Positions 7,281 to 13,865 of a stretch of DNA of 15,836 bases are shown here, one piece after another. The notes beneath the pieces were generated by a model, which saw only the letters and a list, made by a program, of their open reading frames with translations, did no database searches and was not told the origin of the DNA. Numbering within the stretch: the first letter of the stretch is position 1; each line of letters starts with the position of its first letter. The position numbers and the translations under genes were made by a program. This DNA comes from CAZIGM01 sp964538675 (GTDB lineage Bacteria; Bacillota; Bacilli; Tepidibacillales; Tepidibacillaceae), in the NCBI GenBank assembly GCA_964538675.1, contig CAZIGM010000038.1, forward strand, positions 1 through 15,836, written 5' to 3'.

Positions 7281-8759
7281 GTGGAAAAGTTTGATATCTT
7301 CAAGGATATTGCTGAACGGACTGGTGGAGATATATATTTAGGGATTGTTGGAGCTGTTCGAACAGGTAAATCTACATTTATAAAAAACTTAATGGAAACA
7401 GCTGTAATACCTAATATTTTAAGTGACAATGAAAGAAATAGAGCAGTTGATGAACTTCCTCAAAGTGCTGGTGGTAAAACTATTATGACTACTGAGCCAA
7501 AATTTGTTCCTAATCAAGCAGTGAAAGTACATGTTGATGAAGGGTTAGATATTAATGTAAGAGTTGTAGACTCTGTAGGATATACAGTCGATGGAGCAAA
7601 AGGATATGAGGATGAAAATGGTCCAAGAATGGTTAATACACCATGGTTTGACGAACCAATACCATTTCAAGAAGCCGCGGAAATAGGTACTAGAAAAGTT
7701 ATACAAGATCATTCAACTATTGGAATTGTTTTAACAACCGATGGTACAATAACAGAAATTCCTAGAGAAGCATATGTATCTGCTGAAGAAAGAGTGATTG
7801 AAGAGCTTAAAGAGGTGGGTAAACCATTTGTATTAGTAATAAATACAACTAACCCATTTTCTGATTCGGTTGCTGAATTAAAGACCGAATTATCAAGCAA
7901 ATATGATATCCCAGTTATGGCATTAAATGCTGTCAGTATGAAAGAAGAAGACATAATTGGTGTATTAAGAGAAATATTGTTTGAATTTCCTGTTCATGAG
8001 GTTAATGTCAATTTACCAAGTTGGGTAATGGTTTTAAATAATGATCATTGGTTACGGAAAAATTTTGAAGAATCTGTTCAAGAGACTGTTAAAGACATTC
8101 GTAGATTGAGAGATGTTCGAGGAGTGGTTAATTGCTTTAAAGAATATGATTTTATTGAGGATTCGATATTAGCAGAAATGAATATGGGTCAAGGGATTGC
8201 AGAAATAGATTTATTTGCCCATGATGAACTATATGATCAAATTTTAATGGAAATTGTAGGTGTAGAAATTAAAGGCAAGGATCATTTATTGCAGCTGATG
8301 GTTGAATTTACAAATGCTAAAAAGGAATATGATAAAATATCAGAAGCAGTAACTATGGTAAAAACGACTGGATATGGAATAGCCTCACCTTCGTTAGAGG
8401 ATATGACTTTAGATGAACCTGAATTAATTAGACAAGGATATAGATTTGGAGTTCGTCTAAAGGCTACTGCGCCTTCAATTCACATGATAAAGGTAGATGT
8501 ACAATCTGAATTTGCACCGATTATCGGTTCAGAAAAACAAAGTGAGGAATTATTAAATCACTTAATGTCTGATTTTGAGGATAATCCGTTAAAGATATGG
8601 GATTCAGATATTTTTGGTAGATCATTATCTAGTATAGTTCGTGAAAGTATTTCAGCCAAATTAACAATGATGCCTGAAAATGCAAGGTATAAATTAAAAG
8701 ATACGTTAGAAAGAATTATTAACGAAGGTTCAGGGGGATTAATTGCGATCATTTTATAG
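7281..8759 (+). CDS. spoIVA: Stage IV sporulation protein A, spore coat morphogenetic ATPase
   Basis: SpoIVA coats the outer forespore membrane in the mother cell and uses ATP hydrolysis to form the static platform on which the coat assembles; it is also needed for cortex formation. The N-terminal domain has a Walker A motif GAVRTGKS (24-31, lysine 30) and the expected segments IMTTEPKFVPNQ, VDSVGYT, GYEDENGPRM and HSTIGIVLTTDGT. The C-terminus is the conserved NARYKLKDTLERIINEGSGG followed by LIAIIL. From GTG at 7281 the protein is 492 residues, matching B. subtilis, and opens MEKFDIFKDIAERTGGD. A TTG one codon earlier (7278) is possible, but GAGGAGGG (7267-7274) is better spaced for 7281. 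It has its own terminators on both sides. Its presence marks a spore former. Confidence 0.98.
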   Translation: MEKFDIFKDIAERTGGDIYLGIVGAVRTGKSTFIKNLMETAVIPNILSDNERNRAVDELPQSAGGKTIMTTEPKFVPNQAVKVHVDEGLDINVRVVDSVGYTVDGAKGYEDENGPRMVNTPWFDEPIPFQEAAEIGTRKVIQDHSTIGIVLTTDGTITEIPREAYVSAEERVIEELKEVGKPFVLVINTTNPFSDSVAELKTELSSKYDIPVMALNAVSMKEEDIIGVLREILFEFPVHEVNVNLPSWVMVLNNDHWLRKNFEESVQETVKDIRRLRDVRGVVNCFKEYDFIEDSILAEMNMGQGIAEIDLFAHDELYDQILMEIVGVEIKGKDHLLQLMVEFTNAKKEYDKISEAVTMVKTTGYGIASPSLEDMTLDEPELIRQGYRFGVRLKATAPSIHMIKVDVQSEFAPIIGSEKQSEELLNHLMSDFEDNPLKIWDSDIFGRSLSSIVRESISAKLTMMPENARYKLKDTLERIINEGSGGLIAIIL

Positions 8760-8790
8760 TAAAAAATCTAAAAAGATATAAACAATTTAC

Positions 8791-8827
8791 AAAAAAAGTA
8801 CATATTTAGTACTTTTTTTGTTTTTTA
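8791..8827 (+). terminator. Intrinsic terminator after spoIVA
   Basis: An 11-bp stem, seven A plus GTAC (8791-8801) with GTAC plus seven T (8809-8819), closes a 7-nt loop. The T run continues past a single G to 8826. It could terminate in both directions, but no gene approaches from the other side. Confidence 0.87.
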
Positions 8828-8909
8828 GGCCTAAATTTAATTAAAATACTTGAATTTACTACTTTTGTATATTACTATATGCTTGACCAGAGTTTTTAAG
8901 AGAAAATTC

Positions 8910-8938
8910 TTGTTATTATTGTATAAAATCTTTATAAT
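8910..8938 (+). promoter_or_regulatory. Sigma-A promoter of hup
   Basis: TTGTTA (8910-8915) and a perfect TATAAT (8933-8938) are separated by 17 nt, about 55 nt before the start codon. A TTGACC further upstream (8883-8888) has no partner at a proper distance. Confidence 0.8.
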
Positions 8939-8956
8939 CAGTAAACAAAGATATAT

Positions 8957-8988
8957 AAAGAGAATACCACTCTTTGAGAGGAGGTGAT
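8957..8988 (+). promoter_or_regulatory. 5' leader hairpin and perfect Shine-Dalgarno of hup
   Basis: AAAGAG (8957-8962) pairs with CTCTTT (8970-8975) around a 7-nt loop. Directly after comes AGGAGGTGAT (8979-8988), a full ten-base complement of the usual 16S rRNA 3' end. The hairpin near the expected 5' end may protect the mRNA. The position of the Shine-Dalgarno fixes the start at TTG 8993. Confidence 0.7.
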
Positions 8989-8992
8989 TTTT

Positions 8993-9265
8993 TTGAATAA
9001 AACAGAATTAGTTGCAAAGGTTGCTGAAAAATCTGAGCTTACTAAAAAAGATGCTTCAAAAGCAGTAGATGCTGTGTTTGCTTCTATCTCAGAATCACTT
9101 CAAAGTGGAGATAAAGTCCAAGTTATTGGGTTTGGTAATTTCGAAGTTCGTGAGCGTGCTGCTCGTAAAGGACGTAATCCACAAACAGGTCAAGAGATTT
9201 TTATTCCAGCAAGTAAAGTACCTGCATTTAAACCAGGAAAAGCATTAAAAGACGGTATTAAATAA
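8993..9265 (+). CDS. hup: HU family DNA-binding protein
   Basis: HU is an abundant, dimeric nucleoid protein that bends DNA with little sequence preference. The 90 residues show the helical N-terminal half (KTELVAKVAEKSELTKKDAS), the signature GFGNFEVRERAARKGRNPQTG (46-66) with the DNA-contacting arm, and the proline at the arm tip in FIPASKVPAFKPGKALKD. The start is TTG at 8993, giving the usual MNKTELV opening and good spacing from AGGAGGTGAT; a GTG at 8984 lies inside that Shine-Dalgarno and is not a credible start. The neighbour order spoIVA-hup matches B. subtilis spoIVA-hbs. The strong promoter, leader hairpin, perfect Shine-Dalgarno and own terminator fit high, constitutive expression. 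Confidence 0.96.
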   Translation: MNKTELVAKVAEKSELTKKDASKAVDAVFASISESLQSGDKVQVIGFGNFEVRERAARKGRNPQTGQEIFIPASKVPAFKPGKALKDGIK

Positions 9266-9283
9266 TATAGGTACATAAAGAAA

Positions 9284-9320
9284 AAGAGTTGCTTAAAAGC
9301 GACTCTTCTTTCTTTTTCTC
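9284..9320 (+). terminator. Intrinsic terminator after hup
   Basis: AAGAGTTGC (9284-9292) pairs with GCGACTCTT (9299-9307), with one G-U pair, around a 6-nt loop. A pyrimidine-rich, mostly T tail follows (9308-9319). The T tract is interrupted by C, so efficiency may be moderate. Confidence 0.75.
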
Positions 9321-9364
9321 AACAACACACAAAGCAATGCCACTGATGTCTAAATAATACAAAT

Positions 9365-9390
9365 TTGAATTCTATATTAAATGTTATAAT
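9365..9390 (+). promoter_or_regulatory. Promoter of tRNA-Pro (extended -10)
   Basis: A perfect TATAAT (9385-9390) is preceded by TGT (9382-9384), making an extended -10 element, 17 nt before the tRNA. TTGAAT (9365-9370) lies upstream with a 14-nt spacer, shorter than ideal, so the extended -10 probably matters most. Confidence 0.65.
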
Positions 9391-9407
9391 AATAGTAATG
9401 AGGCTAT

Positions 9408-9484
9408 CGGGATATAGCTCAGCTTGGGAGAGTGCTAGTCTGGGGGGCTAGAGGTCATGGGTTCAAATCCCATTATCCCGACCA
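9408..9484 (+). tRNA. tRNA-Pro, anticodon GGG, CCA encoded
   Basis: The cloverleaf folds fully. The acceptor stem CGGGATA (9408-9414) pairs perfectly with TATCCCG (9474-9480). The D stem is GCTC (9417-9420) with GAGT (9430-9433). The anticodon stem is CTAGT (9435-9439) with GCTAG (9447-9451), enclosing loop CTGGGGG (9440-9446) with anticodon GGG at 9442-9444. The T stem is ATGGG (9457-9461) with CCCAT (9469-9473) around TTCAAAT. ACCA at 9481-9484 is the discriminator plus an encoded CCA. Proline is assigned from the anticodon, which reads CCC and CCU. It stands alone, with no other tRNA in the window. Confidence 0.97.
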
Positions 9485-9499
9485 TTTGGATAAAAATGA

Positions 9500-9569
9500 C
9501 CCACATATTTTACAAATTATTTTTATAAAGCTGGAATAGCTGCTTTAGTTTCTTTGTAAAATGTATGGG
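9500..9569 (+). promoter_or_regulatory. Long leader hairpin overlapping the RBS of the next gene
   Basis: The left arm 9500-9516 (CCCACATATTTTACAAA) pairs with the right arm 9553-9569 (TTTGTAAAATGTATGGG) over 17 positions, with one mismatch and one wobble pair. Inside, TAAAGC (9526-9531) pairs with GCTTTA (9542-9547). The right arm ends within the G-rich Shine-Dalgarno (9567-9574) of the gene starting at 9581, so folding would hide part of it. No T run follows, so it is not an ordinary terminator. It may regulate translation or simply stabilise the RNA downstream of the tRNA. Confidence 0.6.
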
Positions 9570-9580
9570 GGGTGTTTTTT

Positions 9581-10096
9581 ATGTATCGTTTAAGATATAC
9601 TTCTAAGGGTATGCTTACAGCATTATCATTAGCAATAATAATTGCATTCGTATTATCATTAATACCAAACAGTAAAATTATTAATCTATATCAGGATTTT
9701 CCCGTATTTAGCCCCAGAGAACAAATTGAATTAAATAATGAAAACATTGTTGATTTTATTTCACCTTTATCAAATAAGATGCAGATTAAAAAAGTTAAGT
9801 GGGAACATAATATTTTATCTGTAGATTTCTATGTTAATGATGATAGCAATATTGATACTTCTGGTATTTATGAGGAATTTTATAATATTACGAAAAAAAG
9901 TTTTGTAGAAAGTACTAACATAAAAGAAGTTTTGTTAAGAGTCTTCATTGATGATATGAACAAGGTTTTTGTTGCAGTATCGGCACAAAAAAAAGATATA
10001 GTCGACAATCCAAAAATGGAGTTAGAGTCATCAATGGTATATAAAGATTTTTTAGAAAAATACTTTGGATTGAACTATGGCAATTTACTTAAGTAA
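9581..10096 (+). CDS. Unrecognised membrane-anchored protein with extracytoplasmic domain
   Basis: I do not recognise this 171-residue protein. It opens with a short basic cytoplasmic segment (MYRLRYTSKG) and has one hydrophobic helix at about residues 11-28. The remaining 140 residues are polar and acidic, probably outside the membrane. No AXA or LXXC cleavage motif is seen, so it looks like an uncleaved anchor. The C-terminal domain has alternating strands and helices (for example IKKVKWEHNILSVDFYV and IKEVLLRVFIDDMNKVFVAV), which hints at an alpha/beta fold. No cysteines are present. The start is ATG 9581, 6 nt after GGGGGGTG; a GTG at 9572 lies within that Shine-Dalgarno. It occupies the place of mtrA/mtrB in B. 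subtilis. Function is unknown. Confidence 0.75.
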   Translation: MYRLRYTSKGMLTALSLAIIIAFVLSLIPNSKIINLYQDFPVFSPREQIELNNENIVDFISPLSNKMQIKKVKWEHNILSVDFYVNDDSNIDTSGIYEEFYNITKKSFVESTNIKEVLLRVFIDDMNKVFVAVSAQKKDIVDNPKMELESSMVYKDFLEKYFGLNYGNLLK

Positions 10097-10148
10097 GGTT
10101 TAGTAAATTAATATTACTCAATAAATAATTATGATATACTTATTTCTT

Positions 10149-10158
10149 ATGATACAAT
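10149..10158 (+). promoter_or_regulatory. Candidate extended -10 promoter of the hepS operon
   Basis: ATGATACAAT contains TGA followed by TACAAT (10153-10158), an extended -10 element with one mismatch, 37 nt before the hepS start. No good -35 box is seen at the expected distance. Confidence 0.45.
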
Positions 10159-10194
10159 TATTATTATTTAGAGAATTTTTCAGGGGGATTATAG

Positions 10195-11088
10195 ATGAAG
10201 ACTATTTATAGTTCATTTTGTGTAGAGATGGAGGAAATAACATCAGAGATTAATGCTCTCTCAAACGAAATGTATATAGAGGGTTATATTGATATTCCTG
10301 ATACTTCTGTTGTTCCTCTTCAGCTTTTAAATTTATATCTTTATCATGCCTCAGTTCCTAAATATTTAAGGAAAAAGTATTGTGTTACTTCTGGTTTGAT
10401 ACAACTTGGTCTTGATATGCATGATTTAGTAAATAATCAAAAGGAAATAAATGAATTTAAAATTAAGAAAAGACAGATGTTAGTATTAGCAGGGGATTAT
10501 TTTAGTAGTATATGTTATTTATTGATGGCAAAAGAAGGTTTGATAAAAGAAGTAGGTAAATTAGCTTTAGGAATTTCTGATATAACTACATCCAAAATGA
10601 AATTATATGATCTTAATAATGAAAAAAGTTTTAGTTCGGAAGATGAGATTTTCGAACTTATTAGAACTAGAGAGTCTAGTCTTTATATTCAATACCTAAG
10701 TGAATTAAAATCCGAAGAGCTTATTGTTTCTTGGAAATATATAATTGAAAACATGATATTATTTTTTTACTTAATAAATGAACTTAAAGCAGAAAATATT
10801 GAGACTAATAATTATTCATACTATCTTATAAATTATTATATCAACAAACAAGAAATTATTGATATTGGACAAACTCAAAGTATAGCTGATGTTAATATGA
10901 AAATAAAAATGTTATATCATAAGTATAATATAAAACGAAAAATAGAAGGTATAGTAAATAATATATATATTAATATTAATAGTCACATTGATTTTCTTGA
11001 AGATACTGTTATTAAGGATGTATTGAAATGTATTCTAAAACAATCTAATTTTTCATATCAAACGCCTGATGTATTAGAGAAGATATAA
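10195..11088 (+). CDS. hepS: Heptaprenyl diphosphate synthase component I
   Basis: HepS is the small, non-catalytic-motif subunit that pairs with HepT to make the C35 prenyl diphosphate used as the menaquinone side chain. It binds substrate and sets chain length. The helical sequence shows the family block LVLAGDYFSSICYLLMAKEG (96-115) and, before it, a LIQLGLDMHDLV segment (68-79); there is no DDxxD motif, as expected. At 297 residues it is longer than B. subtilis HepS (about 251), the excess being in the lysine-, isoleucine- and asparagine-rich C-terminal half. The ATG follows CAGGGGGA (10181-10188). Position directly before the methyltransferase, with hepT downstream, matches the B. subtilis hepS-menG-hepT cluster and supports the call. 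Confidence 0.83.
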   Translation: MKTIYSSFCVEMEEITSEINALSNEMYIEGYIDIPDTSVVPLQLLNLYLYHASVPKYLRKKYCVTSGLIQLGLDMHDLVNNQKEINEFKIKKRQMLVLAGDYFSSICYLLMAKEGLIKEVGKLALGISDITTSKMKLYDLNNEKSFSSEDEIFELIRTRESSLYIQYLSELKSEELIVSWKYIIENMILFFYLINELKAENIETNNYSYYLINYYINKQEIIDIGQTQSIADVNMKIKMLYHKYNIKRKIEGIVNNIYININSHIDFLEDTVIKDVLKCILKQSNFSYQTPDVLEKI

Positions 11089-11106
11089 TTATGGAGGTTT
11101 ACATAA

Positions 11107-11832
11107 GTGAATAAAGTGGATATAAAAGACAAACAAAAAGAGGACTATGTCCACGCTGTTTTTGAAAATATAGCGCCTAAATATGATTTTATGAATAATT
11201 TGACCAGTTTTCGCTTTCATAAATTATGGAGAAAAACTGCAATGAAAAAAATGCAAATCAAAAGAGGGGAATCAGCCTTAGATGTTTGTTGTGGAACTGC
11301 TGATTGGACAATTGATATTGCTAGAATTTCAAAAAACGGTAGGATTATTGGATTAGATTTTAGTCAAAATATGTTAGATATTGGTAGAAGAAAAGTAACC
11401 AATGAAAAACTAGATAAGCAGATTGAGCTTATATATGGTAATGCTATGGACATTCCATATGAGGATAATACATTTGATTATGCAACGATTGGTTTTGCTT
11501 TAAGAAATGTTCCTGATATTGAAAAAACATTATCTGAAATGATGAGAGTAATAAAACCGGGCGGGAAGGTTGTTTCATTAGAATTATCAAAACCTAATTG
11601 GAGCCCTTTTAGAAAATTGTATTTTTTTTATTTTTACAAAATCCTTCCTTTGCTTGGGAAGATATTCGCAAATAGTTATGAACAGTATTCTTGGTTACCA
11701 ACTTCTTTAACTAACTTTCCTAATCAAAAAGAGCTGGCTAAGATTTTCAGAGATGCGGGTTTAGTTGATATAGAGGTATATTCATTAACAGGTGGAATAG
11801 TTGCTATACATATAGGACACAAAAAGGAATAG
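11107..11832 (+). CDS. ubiE: Demethylmenaquinone methyltransferase (MenG/UbiE)
   Basis: This SAM-dependent enzyme methylates demethylmenaquinone in the last step of menaquinone synthesis. The family signature YDFMNNLTSFRFHKLWR is at residues 26-42. SAM-binding motif I ALDVCCGTADWT is at 57-68, followed by GLDFSQNML (82-90), NAMDIPYEDNTFDYATIGFA near residues 116-135 and LRNVPD. The post-motif MMRVIKPGGKVVSLELSKP comes after. The 241 residues are typical. The start is GTG at 11107, with TGGAGGT (11092-11098) upstream. It follows hepS after 18 nt. Since only the menaquinone route is evident here, menG is the more meaningful name. Confidence 0.95.
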   Translation: MNKVDIKDKQKEDYVHAVFENIAPKYDFMNNLTSFRFHKLWRKTAMKKMQIKRGESALDVCCGTADWTIDIARISKNGRIIGLDFSQNMLDIGRRKVTNEKLDKQIELIYGNAMDIPYEDNTFDYATIGFALRNVPDIEKTLSEMMRVIKPGGKVVSLELSKPNWSPFRKLYFFYFYKILPLLGKIFANSYEQYSWLPTSLTNFPNQKELAKIFRDAGLVDIEVYSLTGGIVAIHIGHKKE

Positions 11833-11883
11833 AATAATCATCTTTAAATATATAAGTGCTTGTAGAGCGGATGTGGAAAAATT

Positions 11884-12753
11884 ATGGCATCGAATAAGGT
11901 TAAAATAATATTAGAAATGATAAAATTTGAACATACTATTTTTGCTTTACCATTTGCCTACTTAGGAATGATTTTAGGGAGTTATGAGAAGTTTAATCAT
12001 TTTCCTACTTGGGAACAATTTCTTTGGATTACATTGGCCATGGTAGGTGCCAGAAGCGCTTCCATGGCTTTAAATAGGCTGATAGATAGAACTATAGATA
12101 AACTTAATCCTCGAACAGCTAATCGAGCTATACCAGAAGGTAAACTAAATATAAAAGAAGTAACGATTTTTGTTATCATTTCATTTACTATTTTTATTAT
12201 TGCTACATTACAGTTATCGGATTTGGCAATAAAACTATTACCAATTGCTTTAATTGTATTAGTTTTGTATTCATATACTAAGCGTTTTACTTGGTTGTGT
12301 CATTATATTTTGGGTGGAGCAATTGGTTTAGCACCTATAGGAGCTTGGGTAGCTGTAACAAATGAGATTACCTATACATCGATAATTTTATTTTTAACTG
12401 TAGGATTATGGACGGCTGGGTTTGATATTATCTATGCTACACAAGATATTGATTTTGATAAAGAAAATGGATTGTATTCTATTCCTGCACGTTTTGGGAT
12501 AAAAAAATCACTAAAAATAGCTAAAATAACGCATGTATTAACAATAATAGGTTTAATTTATTTGTTTTTTTTAGCCACAAACCTTGGGGTATGGTATATT
12601 ATTGGGGTAATTATTGCTAATTTTATTCTTCATTATGAGCACTCAATTATTTCACCAACTGATTTAACAAAGGTTAATACAGCCTTTTTCACTATGAATG
12701 GAATATTAAGTGTTGTTATTTTTGTATTTACTTTTATAGATTTATTATTGTAA
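11884..12753 (+). CDS. mqnP: UbiA-family prenyltransferase, probable MqnP of the futalosine pathway
   Basis: This integral membrane enzyme attaches the prenyl chain to an aromatic acid. The first Asp-rich motif NRLIDRTID (64-72) and the second YATQDIDFDKE (184-194), which bind the diphosphate through magnesium, are both clear. Eight or nine membrane helices are likely across the 289 residues. The sequence resembles the 4-hydroxybenzoate polyprenyltransferase-like group. With mqnA adjacent, the likely substrate is 1,4-dihydroxy-6-naphthoate (MqnP) rather than 4-hydroxybenzoate; this is inference from context. The Shine-Dalgarno is weak (GTGGAAAA, about 11873-11880) before the ATG, and translation may partly depend on coupling with the upstream gene, 51 nt away. 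Confidence 0.88.
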   Translation: MASNKVKIILEMIKFEHTIFALPFAYLGMILGSYEKFNHFPTWEQFLWITLAMVGARSASMALNRLIDRTIDKLNPRTANRAIPEGKLNIKEVTIFVIISFTIFIIATLQLSDLAIKLLPIALIVLVLYSYTKRFTWLCHYILGGAIGLAPIGAWVAVTNEITYTSIILFLTVGLWTAGFDIIYATQDIDFDKENGLYSIPARFGIKKSLKIAKITHVLTIIGLIYLFFLATNLGVWYIIGVIIANFILHYEHSIISPTDLTKVNTAFFTMNGILSVVIFVFTFIDLLL

Positions 12754-12806
12754 ATACTAACTCTAATATTGAATACTTGATAATTATACATGGAGGCATG
12801 TTTAAA

Positions 12807-13673
12807 TTGGGAAAGATAAGATTAGGCAAAATTTCATATACAAATATGTGGCCAGTTACGCATTTTTTTAACGAAAATAAATTTGTTGGGGAAGTAGAAT
12901 TTATAGAACAAGTACCAAATCAATTAAATAAAAAAATGGCTTTAGGTGAAATAGATATTGGGGCAATTTCATCATTTTCTTATGCTGAGCAAGCAGAGAA
13001 ATATATTTTATTACCTAATTTATCGGTTAGTTGTTTTGGATCTATTGGATCAATTTCTTTATTTTCTAAAACAGATTTTAAATATTTAGATGATAAAAAA
13101 ATTGCTTTAACCAATACATCTTTAACTTCAATAAATTTATTAAAGATAATCTTAGAAGAATTTTACGAGGTTAAACCTGAATATATTTCAATGAATCCAA
13201 ACTTAGATGAAATGATGGAAGTAGCAGATGCTGCTTTATTGATAGGTGATGAAGCTTTGTTAGCTGGTTTGGAGAATGAGCGTGCAAAGAAATATTTTGT
13301 TCTTGATTTAGGTGAGGAATGGTTGAATAGGACAAATCACTGGATGACCTTTGCAGTATATGCAATTCGAAAAGAAATTTTAGAAAAATATCCGATGTTA
13401 GTTTATAAAATATACAAGGAATATCTTCTTAGTAAGGATTTAGGCTACAAAAATAGGGATATTATAATTAAAACGGCCATGAAAAGTTTTGGAGTAACGT
13501 ATGATTTTTGGAGACAATATTTTAATGGTTTATCACATGATTTCAATAGAAAGCAAATTAGAGGATTAGAATTATATTTTGAAATGGCAAAAAAAATTGG
13601 CGTAATAAGCAAAAATCCACAAATAGAGGTTGTTGATATTAATAAATTAATGTTACAATTTTCTTCTAGATAA
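12807..13673 (+). CDS. mqnA: Chorismate dehydratase MqnA (futalosine menaquinone pathway)
   Basis: MqnA dehydrates chorismate to 3-enolpyruvylbenzoate, the first committed step of the futalosine route. It has a periplasmic-binding-protein-like fold but no signal peptide, as expected for a cytoplasmic enzyme. Visible family features are the opening KIRLGKISYTNMWPV, the segment LGEIDIGAISSFSYAEQ, the serine- and glycine-rich stretch VSCFGSIGSISLFSK and the late AALLIGDEAL. From TTG at 12807 it is 288 residues, close to the family's size. The upstream ATG at 12798 lies only one base after GGAGG (12792-12796), and a TTG at 12777 lies before it, so 12807 is preferred. It indicates that the organism lacks or does not rely on the classical MenFDHCEB route. 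Confidence 0.92.
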   Translation: MGKIRLGKISYTNMWPVTHFFNENKFVGEVEFIEQVPNQLNKKMALGEIDIGAISSFSYAEQAEKYILLPNLSVSCFGSIGSISLFSKTDFKYLDDKKIALTNTSLTSINLLKIILEEFYEVKPEYISMNPNLDEMMEVADAALLIGDEALLAGLENERAKKYFVLDLGEEWLNRTNHWMTFAVYAIRKEILEKYPMLVYKIYKEYLLSKDLGYKNRDIIIKTAMKSFGVTYDFWRQYFNGLSHDFNRKQIRGLELYFEMAKKIGVISKNPQIEVVDINKLMLQFSSR

Positions 13674-13769
13674 GTATTTTTTAGATACAATATTATTAGG
13701 TATGCAAAGACCTCTATTTTCTAAAGTAAGACTATATAATTTAAGCGATACTATTGTATAAATTTCTGT

Positions 13770-13808
13770 GACAATGCAGACAATGTATTATTAGTAACAT
13801 AGTATAAT
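13770..13808 (+). promoter_or_regulatory. Candidate promoter of hepT with upstream tandem heptamer
   Basis: A perfect TATAAT lies at 13803-13808 in the 192-nt gap before hepT. No standard -35 box is found; instead a directly repeated GACAATG (13770-13776 and 13779-13785, 9-nt period) occupies that zone. ATACTAT (13748-13754) and ATAGTAT (13799-13805) also form an inverted repeat across the region. Confidence 0.4.
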
Positions 13809-13865
13809 ATACTTCTGAGTGTACTTTGGTTAATAGAGGGAGATAAAGAATTTAGGAGAAATAAT

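Noticed and set aside
8984..8992. GTG start for hup at 8984
   Set aside because: The GTG is part of the Shine-Dalgarno AGGAGGTGAT; the TTG at 8993 gives the standard HU N-terminus.
9572..9580. GTG start at 9572 for the membrane-anchored protein
   Set aside because: It lies inside the GGGGGGTG ribosome binding site; ATG 9581 is correctly spaced.
12777..12806. Earlier TTG (12777) or ATG (12798) start for mqnA
   Set aside because: 12777 has no Shine-Dalgarno and 12798 is one base after GGAGG; TTG 12807 fits spacing and the family's N-terminus.
13674..13720. Terminator after mqnA
   Set aside because: AGGT...ACCT gives only a 4-bp stem and the following bases are not a clean T run.
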